Below are positions 1 through 6,282 of a stretch of DNA of 9,141 nucleotides, one piece after another. Below the pieces are notes generated by a model. It was not told the origin of the DNA. It saw only the letters and a list, made by a program, of their open reading frames with translations, and searched no databases. Position 1 is the first letter of the stretch, and the number at the start of each line of letters is the position of its first letter. The stretch is from Erysipelothrix sp. (lineage in GTDB: Bacteria; Bacillota_I; Bacilli_A; Erysipelotrichales; Erysipelotrichaceae), in NCBI GenBank assembly GCA_012512495.1, contig JAAZEC010000165.1, positions 1-9,141 on the forward strand. The letters are read 5' to 3'. A program made the translations under genes and the position numbers.

Positions 1-2
1 AG

Positions 3-1409
3 AAGTACCATGATCCCAAGGCGACCTACTTCGGACCCTATCCTGAGGCCGGGGCAGCCTGGCAATCCCATGCGTTTTTGAACGATCTGTTACCACTTCG
101 GAAGTGTAAGGTCATGCCTAAGAAGGTATGCCTCTACTACCACCTGGGTCAATGCCTGGGTCCCTGTGAGTTTGAGATTGATCCTGAGGAATCATTAAAG
201 ATGAAGGATCAGGTCAAGAAGATACTGCGTGGCGATATCCATGAAGTGGTCAATGAATTAAATGAGAAGATGGTCAATGCTAGTGAGCAGGCTCGCTATG
301 AACAGGCGGCGCTCTATCGTGATCAGATCAGTTCCCTAAAACACGTGGCCATGAAGCAGAACATGCAGGTTAGTGATAAAATAGAAGCGGATGTCATCCA
401 CTATGCGATATTGAACGGATTCATCTGTATCGTGGGGCTCTTCTTCCGTAATGGTCAGATGTTACAGAAGAACATGTCGATTCAGCCGTTGGATGTCAAT
501 ATCGAGGAAGCTATTCAGTCCTTCTTGGTTGACTACTATTCGAAGAATCAGATTCCTAAACAGCTGGTAATTCCGAAGGAATTGGATGCTGAGTTGTTAG
601 GTGAAGTGCTGGAGACTAAGGTTAATAGTTATAGCCGTGGAAGATACAAGGAACTCCTTGATTTAGCCCATCAGAATGCACAGACGGAGATTGAGAACAA
701 GTTTGAACATGTGAAGCACCAACAGGATACGCTGGATGATGCGATGTTACAGCTGTCCTCAATACTGGATGATGTGGGACTTCGGACGATTGATTTGATT
801 GACGTCTCCCATACGGCAGGTGATTTACCGGTTGGGGCTTGTGTTGTATTTGAGGATGGTCAACCCCTAAAGAGGCTCTATCGGAAGTACAAGCTCAATC
901 AGGGCAATAATGATGTGGCCTCGATGCAGGAGATGGTGTATCGACGCTATTTGAGGGCACTGAAGGAAAATCAAGAGTTGGCAGATGTGCTGATTGTTGA
1001 TGGCGGTTTGCCACAAGTGAATGCGGTGAGGGAAGTGATTGATGCCCTTGGCGTGGAAATGAAGGTCTGTGGACTGGTTAAGGATCAGTTTCATAATACG
1101 AGAGCTTTGATTAATCATGAGTTAGAGGAAATTGAATTAGATAAGAGAAGTCCTTTGTATCAGATGCTTGCTGTGATGCAGGACGAAATCCACCGCTTTG
1201 TTATTAGTTATCACCGCCAGTTACGTACGAAGAAAATGACCAAAAGCCTTCTGGACGAGTTGGAGGGTATTGGTCCTAAGAGGAAAGAGGCGCTGTTGAA
1301 GCACTTTGGTTCTCTTAAGAAAATACGCAGTGCCAGCTTGCAGGAATTACAGGAAGTCTTGGGTGATAAGACGGGACAGAGTGTTTACGAACAGATTAAA
1401 CGATTATAG
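3..1409 (+). CDS. uvrC: UvrABC system protein C, 5'-truncated by the window edge
   Basis: UvrC makes the dual incisions on either side of a DNA lesion in nucleotide excision repair, acting with UvrA and UvrB. The frame is open from base 3, so the start lies outside the window. About 468 residues are visible of a family norm near 600; most of the N-terminal GIY-YIG nuclease is missing, and the fragment opens with its tail (YFGPYPEAG). Next come four cysteines (codons at 105, 129, 153, 165; spacing C-x7-C-x7-C-x3-C) at the position reported in the family to hold an Fe-S cluster. A UvrB-binding UVR helix pair lies at about 230-345. The RNase H-like C-terminal nuclease keeps its expected catalytic residues: Asp in DVSH (801-803), Asp in VDGG (999-1001) and His in EIHRF (1191-1193). 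A helix-hairpin-helix DNA-binding motif (EGIGPKRKEALL) lies near 1260-1300. An internal TTG at 78 is not a start. murI follows 11 bases after the stop, suggesting one operon. The identification is firm. Confidence 0.97.
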   Translation, partial: KYHDPKATYFGPYPEAGAAWQSHAFLNDLLPLRKCKVMPKKVCLYYHLGQCLGPCEFEIDPEESLKMKDQVKKILRGDIHEVVNELNEKMVNASEQARYEQAALYRDQISSLKHVAMKQNMQVSDKIEADVIHYAILNGFICIVGLFFRNGQMLQKNMSIQPLDVNIEEAIQSFLVDYYSKNQIPKQLVIPKELDAELLGEVLETKVNSYSRGRYKELLDLAHQNAQTEIENKFEHVKHQQDTLDDAMLQLSSILDDVGLRTIDLIDVSHTAGDLPVGACVVFEDGQPLKRLYRKYKLNQGNNDVASMQEMVYRRYLRALKENQELADVLIVDGGLPQVNAVREVIDALGVEMKVCGLVKDQFHNTRALINHELEEIELDKRSPLYQMLAVMQDEIHRFVISYHRQLRTKKMTKSLLDELEGIGPKRKEALLKHFGSLKKIRSASLQELQEVLGDKTGQSVYEQIKRL

Positions 1410-1412
1410 GAG
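1408..1412 (+). promoter_or_regulatory. Ribosome binding site that sets the murI start
   Basis: AGGAG overlaps the uvrC stop codon and lies 8 bases before the ATG at 1421. A GTG at 1412 is in frame but overlaps this site, so it cannot be served by it. The ATG is therefore preferred. Confidence 0.75.
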
Positions 1413-1420
1413 TGAGACGT

Positions 1421-2182
1421 ATGAAAACAAAATCAATTGGCATTATTGATTCCGGGCTAGGTGGATATACCATCTTTAAAGCGTTACGGGACGAATACCC
1501 TGAGGTATCTTTTACCTTGTTGGCTGATCAAAAGAATAACCCGTTTGGAAGCAAGTCCGTTGAACAACTGGAATTGATTGGTAGCCGGATGGTTGACCAA
1601 CTTTTAGAGCGGAATATCAACGAAGTCATTGTCGCTTGTAATACGCTCAATGCGAATGTGATGGATTATTTGGAAACAAAGTATCCTCAGGTCTCTTTCT
1701 ATGGTGTGATTGATAAGACGGTCGAGAGCCTTCCTAAGAAATGTAAAACGGTTCTTATTTTGGCGACGGAAGCGACCGCGAAGTCCCATGCTTATCAGAG
1801 CGCAATTACCAAGGTGAACTCGAAAGCCTGGGTCGATGAGTTGGCAGCCCCTCAGTTAGTTGACTTAATTGAAGGTCTGGCAGATGATGTCGACCTTGAT
1901 GCGATGTTGGAGGATCTGTTGGCTTCCCGAAATAAGGTGGACGCGATTGTCATGGGTTGTACTCATTTCCCAATAATTGCTGGAAATATTCGCAAGTTCA
2001 GTAAGGCTGCGCTGGTGACTTCGATTGAACCGATGATTCAATTGATTGCGGAAATGAAGGAGTTACCTCAAGGAAAATCCTATGTCTTTACGACCTATGA
2101 TCCGGTGCGTATGGCCAATCAGATTGAAACACTTTTTAGTGAGAAGATTTTTGTGGACTACTTGGAGGGTGAAGCGGTATGA
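1421..2182 (+). CDS. murI: Glutamate racemase (Asp/Glu racemase family)
   Basis: MurI interconverts L- and D-glutamate without a cofactor, supplying D-Glu for peptidoglycan precursors in the cytoplasm. The 253-residue product is close to the usual family length of about 265. Seen in the sequence: the N-terminal GIIDSGLGG with Asp10-Ser11, the first catalytic cysteine Cys73 in ACNT, and the second half-site MGCTHFP with Cys180 and His182. These match the two-cysteine, two-acid/base architecture of the family. Some surrounding motifs are divergent: NNPFGSKS (residues 39-46) replaces the usual D-x-x-x-x-PYG, and CNT is followed by LNA rather than AS or AT. The ATG is chosen from the AGGAG 8 bases upstream. 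The gene sits between uvrC and a metallophosphoesterase gene and overlaps the latter by 4 bases, so the three are probably co-transcribed. Glutamate racemase is the likely activity; another amino-acid racemase specificity cannot be excluded. Confidence 0.88.
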   Translation: MKTKSIGIIDSGLGGYTIFKALRDEYPEVSFTLLADQKNNPFGSKSVEQLELIGSRMVDQLLERNINEVIVACNTLNANVMDYLETKYPQVSFYGVIDKTVESLPKKCKTVLILATEATAKSHAYQSAITKVNSKAWVDELAAPQLVDLIEGLADDVDLDAMLEDLLASRNKVDAIVMGCTHFPIIAGNIRKFSKAALVTSIEPMIQLIAEMKELPQGKSYVFTTYDPVRMANQIETLFSEKIFVDYLEGEAV

Positions 2183-2640
2183 GGATCATCGTTGTCAGTG
2201 ACTCCCATGGTTTGCGTCGCGAGCTAAGAGAGGTTCGTGAGAAATATCCGTTGGCCGATGCCTACTTGCATCTGGGGGATAGTGAACTGTCGCCTTCTGA
2301 ACTCGATGGCTGGCAAAGCGTCAAAGGTAACAACGATTATTACTCGTATCCTAACGAGCTCGTGGTCACTGTTGGTGATATTCGGATTTACATGGCTCAT
2401 TCTCACTTGTTCGACTATAGTAACCGGATTTTGAAGCTGGCTAAACAGGCGAAACTTAATGAGTGTGACCTTGCTTTATTTGGTCATAGTCACGTCTTTT
2501 ATCATGAAGTCCATGAGGGTGTGGTTTGTGTTAATCCGGGTTCTTTACGATATAATCGTGATCGAACGAGTCCTTCTTATGCTATAATTGACATCGATAG
2601 TCACAAAAAGATTGAAGTTCACCGAATTAATCTTGAATAA
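2179..2640 (+). CDS. YfcE/MJ0936-family metallophosphoesterase
   Basis: This is a small cytosolic calcineurin-like phosphoesterase of 153 residues, typical of the YfcE/MJ0936/YsnB family, which binds two divalent metals and hydrolyses phosphodiesters in vitro. The metal-ligand motifs appear in the expected order: DSH (Asp8, His10), LGD (Asp34), GNND (50-53, usually GNCD in relatives), AHSH (His74) and GHSH (His103, His105). They are followed by the conserved VNPGS (about 119-123). The physiological substrate is not known for most members and cannot be told from the sequence. The ATG overlaps the murI stop as ATGA (2179-2182), and no separate strong Shine-Dalgarno is evident, so translation is probably coupled to murI. 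In Bacillus a homologue (ysnB) also lies downstream of a glutamate racemase gene, but with rph and an ITPase gene between; those are absent here. The family call is secure, the role is not. Confidence 0.9.
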   Translation: MRIIVVSDSHGLRRELREVREKYPLADAYLHLGDSELSPSELDGWQSVKGNNDYYSYPNELVVTVGDIRIYMAHSHLFDYSNRILKLAKQAKLNECDLALFGHSHVFYHEVHEGVVCVNPGSLRYNRDRTSPSYAIIDIDSHKKIEVHRINLE

Positions 2641-2661
2641 GGTCTTTGAAGATGCTATTAT
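2633..2661 (+). promoter_or_regulatory. Putative promoter of the tRNA-Arg gene
   Basis: TTGAAT (2633-2638) is followed after 17 bases by TATTAT (2656-2661), a good sigma-A match. A start near 2668 would lie a few bases before the tRNA 5' end at 2673. The -35 box overlaps the end and stop of the phosphoesterase gene. No terminator lies upstream, so readthrough from uvrC-murI is also possible. Confidence 0.55.
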
Positions 2662-2672
2662 AGTTCAGGTAT

Positions 2673-2749
2673 GTCCCAGTAGCTCAGTTGGATAGAGCAC
2701 GAGCCTTCTAAGCCCGGGGTCAGGAGTTCGAGCCTCTTCTGGGACGCCA
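2673..2749 (+). tRNA. tRNA-Arg, anticodon UCU, CCA encoded
   Basis: The cloverleaf was folded by hand. The acceptor stem GTCCCAG pairs fully with CTGGGAC (2739-2745). The D stem is GCTC/GAGC with a loop containing GG and A20, which fits an arginine tRNA. The anticodon loop CTTCTAA (2705-2711) has TCT at 2707-2709, reading AGA and AGG. The T stem AGGAG/CTCTT contains one G-T wobble and its loop is TTCGAGC. The discriminator is G and the CCA end is encoded (2747-2749). The length is 77 bases. The anticodon stem CGAGC/GCCCG has one A-C mismatch at the middle pair (positions 29-41; bases 2702 and 2714). All other elements are intact, so the gene is probably functional. It is flanked by a plausible promoter and a strong terminator. 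Confidence 0.95.
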
Positions 2750-2786
2750 ATTATAAATCAAGAAACGACAATGAGTTCGTTTACAG

Positions 2787-2813
2787 GAGCTGTACAGTGT
2801 ATAGCTCTTTTTT
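2787..2813 (+). terminator. Rho-independent terminator after tRNA-Arg
   Basis: A 9-bp stem (2787-2795 with 2799-2807; GAGCTGTAC pairs with GTGTATAGCTC's last nine bases, one G-T wobble) closes a 3-base loop. It is followed directly by six T residues (2808-2813). It ends the tRNA transcript and any readthrough from uvrC-murI-phosphoesterase, and insulates the MFS gene downstream. Confidence 0.88.
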
Positions 2814-2847
2814 GTATAGAGCCATTCTTTTCATTTTCTAGACAAGC

Positions 2848-2853
2848 TATGAT
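2848..2853 (+). promoter_or_regulatory. Possible -10 box of the MFS gene
   Basis: TATGAT, within TATGATAAGATG, lies about 35 bases before the MFS start and downstream of the terminator, so a promoter is expected here. No convincing -35 hexamer sits 16-18 bases upstream (the region reads TTCTTTTCA), so the call is weak. Confidence 0.4.
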
Positions 2854-2873
2854 AAGATGTAGCAATGAATTAG

Positions 2874-2882
2874 AAGGGGAGG
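2874..2882 (+). promoter_or_regulatory. Ribosome binding site that sets the MFS start
   Basis: AAGGGGAGG ends 6 bases before the ATG at 2889. An in-frame TTG at 2883 directly abuts the site, and an ATG at 2898 is farther away, so 2889 is the best start. Confidence 0.75.
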
Positions 2883-2888
2883 TTGAAC

Positions 2889-4076
2889 ATGGGGAAGATG
2901 AAGCGCTCACTACTCATATTTCACGGCTTAACCATCCTGCAAAGCATTGGTAACAACTTAGCACATCCAGTCACTCCAGCCTTCATCAATAATTTAGCAC
3001 TCCGCGACTCAATGTTTGGCTTCGCCTTCGCGTCCATGTCCTTGGGTAATTTTCTGTTCTCACTGTTCTGGGGTGAAATATCCTCTCGCATCAAGAAATC
3101 GACCATTCTACTCATTACCCTCATTGGCTATGGGATTGCTCAATACTATTTTATGATCGCGACCACCGAACTCATGATCGTGCTAGCACGTTTTCTAGCA
3201 GGCATCTTTACCGGTGGCTTCCAGGTAGCCCAAATGAACTACCTGGTATCACAAAATGATCTTGAGGACAGGGGCTATCACTTAACCCTCAGCAGCATCC
3301 TAATTATCGCATCCTCCACCGTGGGTTACTTCATTGGTGGGCTCATCGGGGATAGTTCAATCACGGCTGTCTTTCAAGTACAGATCGTCTTCAGTTTCCT
3401 AGTAGGCATTCTTTACTTTGTCCTCTTAAGAAATAGCGAACGAGTAGAGAATAAAGCGCCCATTCAATTGAAAGACCTCAATCCCTTACGGTCATTGAGC
3501 CATGCCCGTGGGGTATTAACACCCACCATTATGATGATAATGGGAGCCGTCCTATTAGCCCTGTTGGCGACGACCTCCTTTGATCAGTCGTTCAACTACT
3601 ACATCAGGGATGTTCATCAGTTCCCACCATCCTACAATGGCTATCTGAAGATTGCGACCGGTTTAGTGGGTGTCATATCAAACTTTACGATCGGTATGGT
3701 CCTCATCAAGAAAACGAATGTTAGGAAATCATTGGGTATCCTGATGGTGGTGATGTCCATAGCGGGCATGGTAGCGGCACTAAGTGGTCAGCTCTGGGTC
3801 TTCTTGATCGCGGCCTTTACCTTCATCGCCCTGGATGCCATGAGCAAACCGTTACAACAGACGATTGTATCGTCGCTCTCGAATGATTACCATGAGTCAC
3901 ACGTCCTAATGGGACTGTACAATACAATGCGATCGCTGGGTATGATTATTGGTGCGCTACTGGCCGGTCTCATTTATGAACAGCTCAAGATTGGACCCTT
4001 TGTGTTTGCGAGTGTGGTTATCTTGATTGGTGCTGTTGTCATGCTGAGGGCGTGGCACGATGTAGTTACATCATAA
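2889..4076 (+). CDS. Major facilitator superfamily transporter, substrate unknown
   Basis: This is an integral membrane protein of 395 residues with about 12 hydrophobic segments arranged as 6 + 6 around a charged central loop (roughly residues 178-200), the standard MFS layout. The loop after helix 2 reads WGEISSRIKKS, resembling the family's motif A (G-x-x-x-D/E-R-x-G-R/K-x). A long hydrophilic stretch in the second half (QSFNYYIRDVHQFPPSYNGY) and the DAMSKPLQQT segment are typical of drug-efflux-like MFS proteins. That is only a resemblance, and neither substrate nor direction can be read from the sequence. The gene is monocistronic in appearance: a terminator lies upstream and a new promoter starts at its 3' end. 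Its coding strand is richer in C, with frequent TTC, ATC, CTC and ACC codons, than uvrC-murI upstream, which are G-rich. This may reflect a different history for this gene. Confidence 0.88.
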   Translation: MGKMKRSLLIFHGLTILQSIGNNLAHPVTPAFINNLALRDSMFGFAFASMSLGNFLFSLFWGEISSRIKKSTILLITLIGYGIAQYYFMIATTELMIVLARFLAGIFTGGFQVAQMNYLVSQNDLEDRGYHLTLSSILIIASSTVGYFIGGLIGDSSITAVFQVQIVFSFLVGILYFVLLRNSERVENKAPIQLKDLNPLRSLSHARGVLTPTIMMIMGAVLLALLATTSFDQSFNYYIRDVHQFPPSYNGYLKIATGLVGVISNFTIGMVLIKKTNVRKSLGILMVVMSIAGMVAALSGQLWVFLIAAFTFIALDAMSKPLQQTIVSSLSNDYHESHVLMGLYNTMRSLGMIIGALLAGLIYEQLKIGPFVFASVVILIGAVVMLRAWHDVVTS

Positions 4077-4094
4077 GTGCTTTTATGGTAAAAT
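4066..4094 (+). promoter_or_regulatory. Promoter for the gene at 4139
   Basis: TTACAT (4066-4071) is followed after exactly 17 bases by TAAAAT (4089-4094), preceded by an extended -10 TG one base upstream (TGGTAAAAT). The -35 box lies inside the last codons of the MFS gene. Transcription would begin near 4101, giving a leader of about 38 bases. Confidence 0.65.
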
Positions 4095-4138
4095 GGACAA
4101 GTTAATAATACAAATAGAGATGTGTTGAGAAGGAGTTT

Positions 4139-4867
4139 ATGGCGGATTACTATCAAGAGATTCTTGCGAGAATCGAGCAATTAATGAAGGAAGAGAAGAT
4201 TCAGGAAGCATTCGAGAGAGTGAATGAAGAACTTAGCATGCCCTATATTCCGTATGTTTATCAGGACGCCTTTGAGAAACTTCAAAGGGAGCTAAAGTCT
4301 TCAATTAACAACTCGGAGTTTATGAGTACCATTCTTTCATTTGATGAGATAGAAGAAGCCTTATTAAAAGATGAGTTGAGTGCTTTAGAAGCTATTCAAT
4401 CTTTGAAACAATTGCATCTGGCTCCGTTTGCCCAACGAATTCAAAAGTTGTTGGATACAGGGTTAACAAAGTCAATTGAATCCTTACTCATCCTGATTTT
4501 GATCGAACAGCAAGTCGATGTGGTGTTTACCATTAACAGGGAATTCAGGGTTGAATTCAATCCGCTCTATGTGGAGCATCCGGCCGATACCGATGGCTTC
4601 CTGTTAGCCAAAGAAACACTGGAGAGACTTCTGGTAAAGGATCCCTCAACCTATCAGCTCTGTGAGCAACTTCTGGTCGAAGAAGCCTTGTTAATGTTGC
4701 CACTGAGTTATGACGAGCAAGAGGGATTAAATCTAGCGTACAGTATTATTAAAGTGGTCGACACAATTAGTGGACGTGAAGAGCTATGGCAATCACGGGT
4801 GATCGAACATGGTATTGATGAAAAACTACTGGTACCACTGCAGTCGCGAATGCTTAGCACTCTTTAG
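4139..4867 (+). CDS. Conserved helical protein, probably MG237/DUF3196-like
   Basis: The product is a soluble acidic protein of 242 residues with no signal peptide and no transmembrane segment, predicted by eye to be almost all alpha-helical (long runs rich in Glu, Leu, Gln and Lys). One strand-like part reads VVFTINREFRVEFNPLY near residues 128-144. No catalytic motif is visible. Its size, helical character and position immediately before tig-lon match what I recall of the uncharacterised Mycoplasma MG237/MPN330 family (DUF3196), which precedes tig (MG238) and lon (MG239). I rest the assignment mainly on this synteny and it needs a profile search. AGAAGGAG ends only 3 bases before the ATG, a short spacing, but no better start exists. 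The last codons (L-S-T-L-stop) form the left arm of the CIRCE operator that controls tig, so the 3' end of this gene is under a double constraint. The function is unknown; a link to protein folding or quality control is inferred only from neighbours. Confidence 0.8.
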   Translation: MADYYQEILARIEQLMKEEKIQEAFERVNEELSMPYIPYVYQDAFEKLQRELKSSINNSEFMSTILSFDEIEEALLKDELSALEAIQSLKQLHLAPFAQRIQKLLDTGLTKSIESLLILILIEQQVDVVFTINREFRVEFNPLYVEHPADTDGFLLAKETLERLLVKDPSTYQLCEQLLVEEALLMLPLSYDEQEGLNLAYSIIKVVDTISGREELWQSRVIEHGIDEKLLVPLQSRMLSTL

Positions 4868-4880
4868 TTGACAGTGCTAA
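4854..4880 (+). promoter_or_regulatory. CIRCE element, operator of the heat-shock repressor HrcA
   Basis: The left arm TTAGCACTC (4854-4862), nine spacer bases and the right arm CAGTGCTAA (4872-4880) match the family consensus TTAGCACTC-N9-GAGTGCTAA at 17 of 18 arm positions. The single change breaks the innermost pair, but a flanking C-G pair (4853 and 4881) extends the symmetry outward. The perfect palindrome is therefore CTTAGCACT-N11-AGTGCTAAG. It overlaps the TTGACA -35 box of tig completely. Bound HrcA should block RNA polymerase, and heat or misfolding stress should relieve this. It also overlaps the stop codon of the gene before it. Confidence 0.92.
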
Positions 4881-4895
4881 GTCGTGTGTTATAAT
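4868..4895 (+). promoter_or_regulatory. Strong sigma-A promoter of tig (tig-lon operon)
   Basis: There is a perfect -35 TTGACA (4868-4873), a 16-base spacer and a perfect -10 TATAAT (4890-4895), with an extended TG element at 4887-4888. The start is predicted near 4902, giving a leader of only about 17 bases that holds AGGAGG (4909-4914). Such a strong promoter suits a high-expression chaperone gene and makes repression by the overlapping CIRCE site meaningful. Confidence 0.9.
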
Positions 4896-4918
4896 AGGGT
4901 AGAACTTTAGGAGGAAAA

Positions 4919-6244
4919 ATGAAAACTACTTGGGAAATTTTGGAAAAATCAACTGGAAAATTAACTGTTGAGATTGAAGGTGAGCAGTGGGAAACGGCTC
5001 AAGAAAATGCATTTAATAAGATAGCTAAGAACGTCGAAGTTCCAGGCTTTAGAAAAGGCAAAGCACCAAAGGAAATGGTTCGCGCTAGAATTTCTGAACA
5101 AGATTTATTGATGGAAGCCATCAACCATAACCTATCAGACTTCTATAAAGAAGCGCTAGACGAACATGGTGTTGAACCAGTAACACAACCAGAACTTAGC
5201 ATGGAGAGTCTTACTCCTCAAGAAGTTAAAGTCGTGTTCACGGTCGTAGTAAAACCTGAAGTTACACTGGGCGATTATGATTCAGTGAAAGTTGATTTAG
5301 AAGAAGTCGAAGTTTCTGAAGAAGAAATTACAGGCGAATTAGAGAATCTACAAAATCAATTCGCAACAATGGTCGTCAAGGAAGATGGCAAAGTCGCAAT
5401 GGATGATACTGTCGTCATTGACTTCGAAGGATTCGATAAAGAGGGTGTTGCCTTTGAAGGTGGTAAGGGAACTAACTTTGATTTAAAGATTGGTTCAAAC
5501 ACCTTTATCCCTGGTTTTGAAGAAAAGCTAATTGGCTTAAGCGTTGGCGATAAGAAGGATTTGGAAATTACCTTCCCAGAAGATTATCAAGCAGAAGACT
5601 TAGCAGGACAACCTGTCGTCTTCAAAGTAGAAGTACATGAAATCAAGACTGAAGTTCTTCCTGAGTTGAATGATGATTTTGCGAAAGATGTTGATCGTGA
5701 AGGTGTTGAAACACTAGAAGATCTTAAGGAAAATATCCGTGAATCTCTCTTGCATGCCAAGGAACACGATGCTTACCATACTGCTGAAAATGCCTTCATG
5801 GAAGCAATTGTCGCAACTGGTGAAGTAGAGATTCCAGAAGAAATGATCAATGAAGAAGCTGATCAATTACTTCAAGATTTCAAACAACGTATTCAACAAC
5901 AAGGTCTAACATATGACATGTATAAACAAATGTTAAACCAAACTGACGAAGACGTTCTTGAACAAGTTAAACCTGATGCAGTCAAACGCTTGGAAATGCG
6001 TTTAGTATTAGAAGCGATTGCTGACAAGGAAGAAGTAACTGTTAGCGATGAAGAAATTACAGCTGAGTACGAAAATCTTGCACAGCAGTATGGTATTGAC
6101 ACAAAACAAATTGAAGCAATGGCACCTCGTGATGCGATTGCTTACGATGTCAGAATCAAGAAAGTCTATGACTTCCTAATTGAAAGACATCATGAGAATG
6201 TGGGTTCACATAGCAAGTTTGAGGAAGCTCATTCTCACGAATAA
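4919..6244 (+). CDS. tig: Trigger factor, ribosome-associated chaperone and prolyl isomerase
   Basis: Trigger factor binds beside the ribosomal exit tunnel and shelters nascent chains; it also has FKBP-type peptidyl-prolyl isomerase activity. The 441-residue length is typical. The N-terminal ribosome-binding domain carries the signature GFRKGKAP (residues 43-50). The FKBP domain spans about residues 160-243, starting DDTVVIDFEG and continuing through FIPGFEEKLIGL and GDKKDLEITFP. The rest, to about 425, is the helical SurA-like chaperone arm. The last 18 residues are unusual in holding five histidines (424, 425, 431, 438, 440). AGGAGG lies 4 bases before the ATG. The gene is driven by a near-consensus promoter overlapped by CIRCE, predicting heat-shock induction through HrcA. 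Codons are A-rich (GAA, AAA, CAA), unlike lon, consistent with high expression. No terminator follows before lon, 38 bases downstream. Confidence 0.98.
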   Translation: MKTTWEILEKSTGKLTVEIEGEQWETAQENAFNKIAKNVEVPGFRKGKAPKEMVRARISEQDLLMEAINHNLSDFYKEALDEHGVEPVTQPELSMESLTPQEVKVVFTVVVKPEVTLGDYDSVKVDLEEVEVSEEEITGELENLQNQFATMVVKEDGKVAMDDTVVIDFEGFDKEGVAFEGGKGTNFDLKIGSNTFIPGFEEKLIGLSVGDKKDLEITFPEDYQAEDLAGQPVVFKVEVHEIKTEVLPELNDDFAKDVDREGVETLEDLKENIRESLLHAKEHDAYHTAENAFMEAIVATGEVEIPEEMINEEADQLLQDFKQRIQQQGLTYDMYKQMLNQTDEDVLEQVKPDAVKRLEMRLVLEAIADKEEVTVSDEEITAEYENLAQQYGIDTKQIEAMAPRDAIAYDVRIKKVYDFLIERHHENVGSHSKFEEAHSHE

Positions 6245-6271
6245 TCAATTGACATGTGTTAGAGCCTAGAC

Positions 6272-6277
6272 AAGGAG
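6272..6277 (+). promoter_or_regulatory. Ribosome binding site that sets the lon start
   Basis: AAGGAG lies 5 bases before the ATG at 6283. An in-frame GTG at 6256 has no Shine-Dalgarno and would place this site inside the coding region, so the ATG is preferred. It gives a 774-residue protein whose N-terminus matches Lon. Confidence 0.85.
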
Positions 6278-6282
6278 CGCAT

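Noticed and set aside
867..1118. An 83-codon reading frame on the minus strand inside uvrC.
   Set aside because: It lies wholly within the conserved UvrC nuclease domain, has no ribosome binding site and resembles no known protein. Other minus-strand frames in the window are the same kind of shadow.
2551..2588. Two TATAAT sequences (2551-2556 and 2583-2588) near the end of the phosphoesterase gene.
   Set aside because: Both are ordinary codons (Tyr-Asn and Ala-Ile-Ile) and neither has a convincing -35 box at the right distance. The candidate at 2633-2661 fits the tRNA better.
2763..2782. A 6-bp inverted repeat (AAACGA / TCGTTT) just after the tRNA.
   Set aside because: It is short, with an 8-base loop and no T tract. 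The terminator immediately downstream is far stronger.
2994..3002. A perfect CIRCE left half-site, TTAGCACTC, inside the MFS gene.
   Set aside because: The bases nine positions downstream (3012-3020) do not resemble GAGTGCTAA, and there is no promoter here. It is a chance half-site within coding sequence.
4081..4093. A small TTTTA / TAAAA hairpin after the MFS gene, a possible terminator.
   Set aside because: Five A-T pairs with no T tract would not terminate. The sequence is better explained as the -10 region of the next promoter.
6249..6254. TTGACA between tig and lon, a possible separate lon promoter.
   Set aside because: No -10-like hexamer lies 15-19 bases downstream; that position is the lon ribosome binding site.
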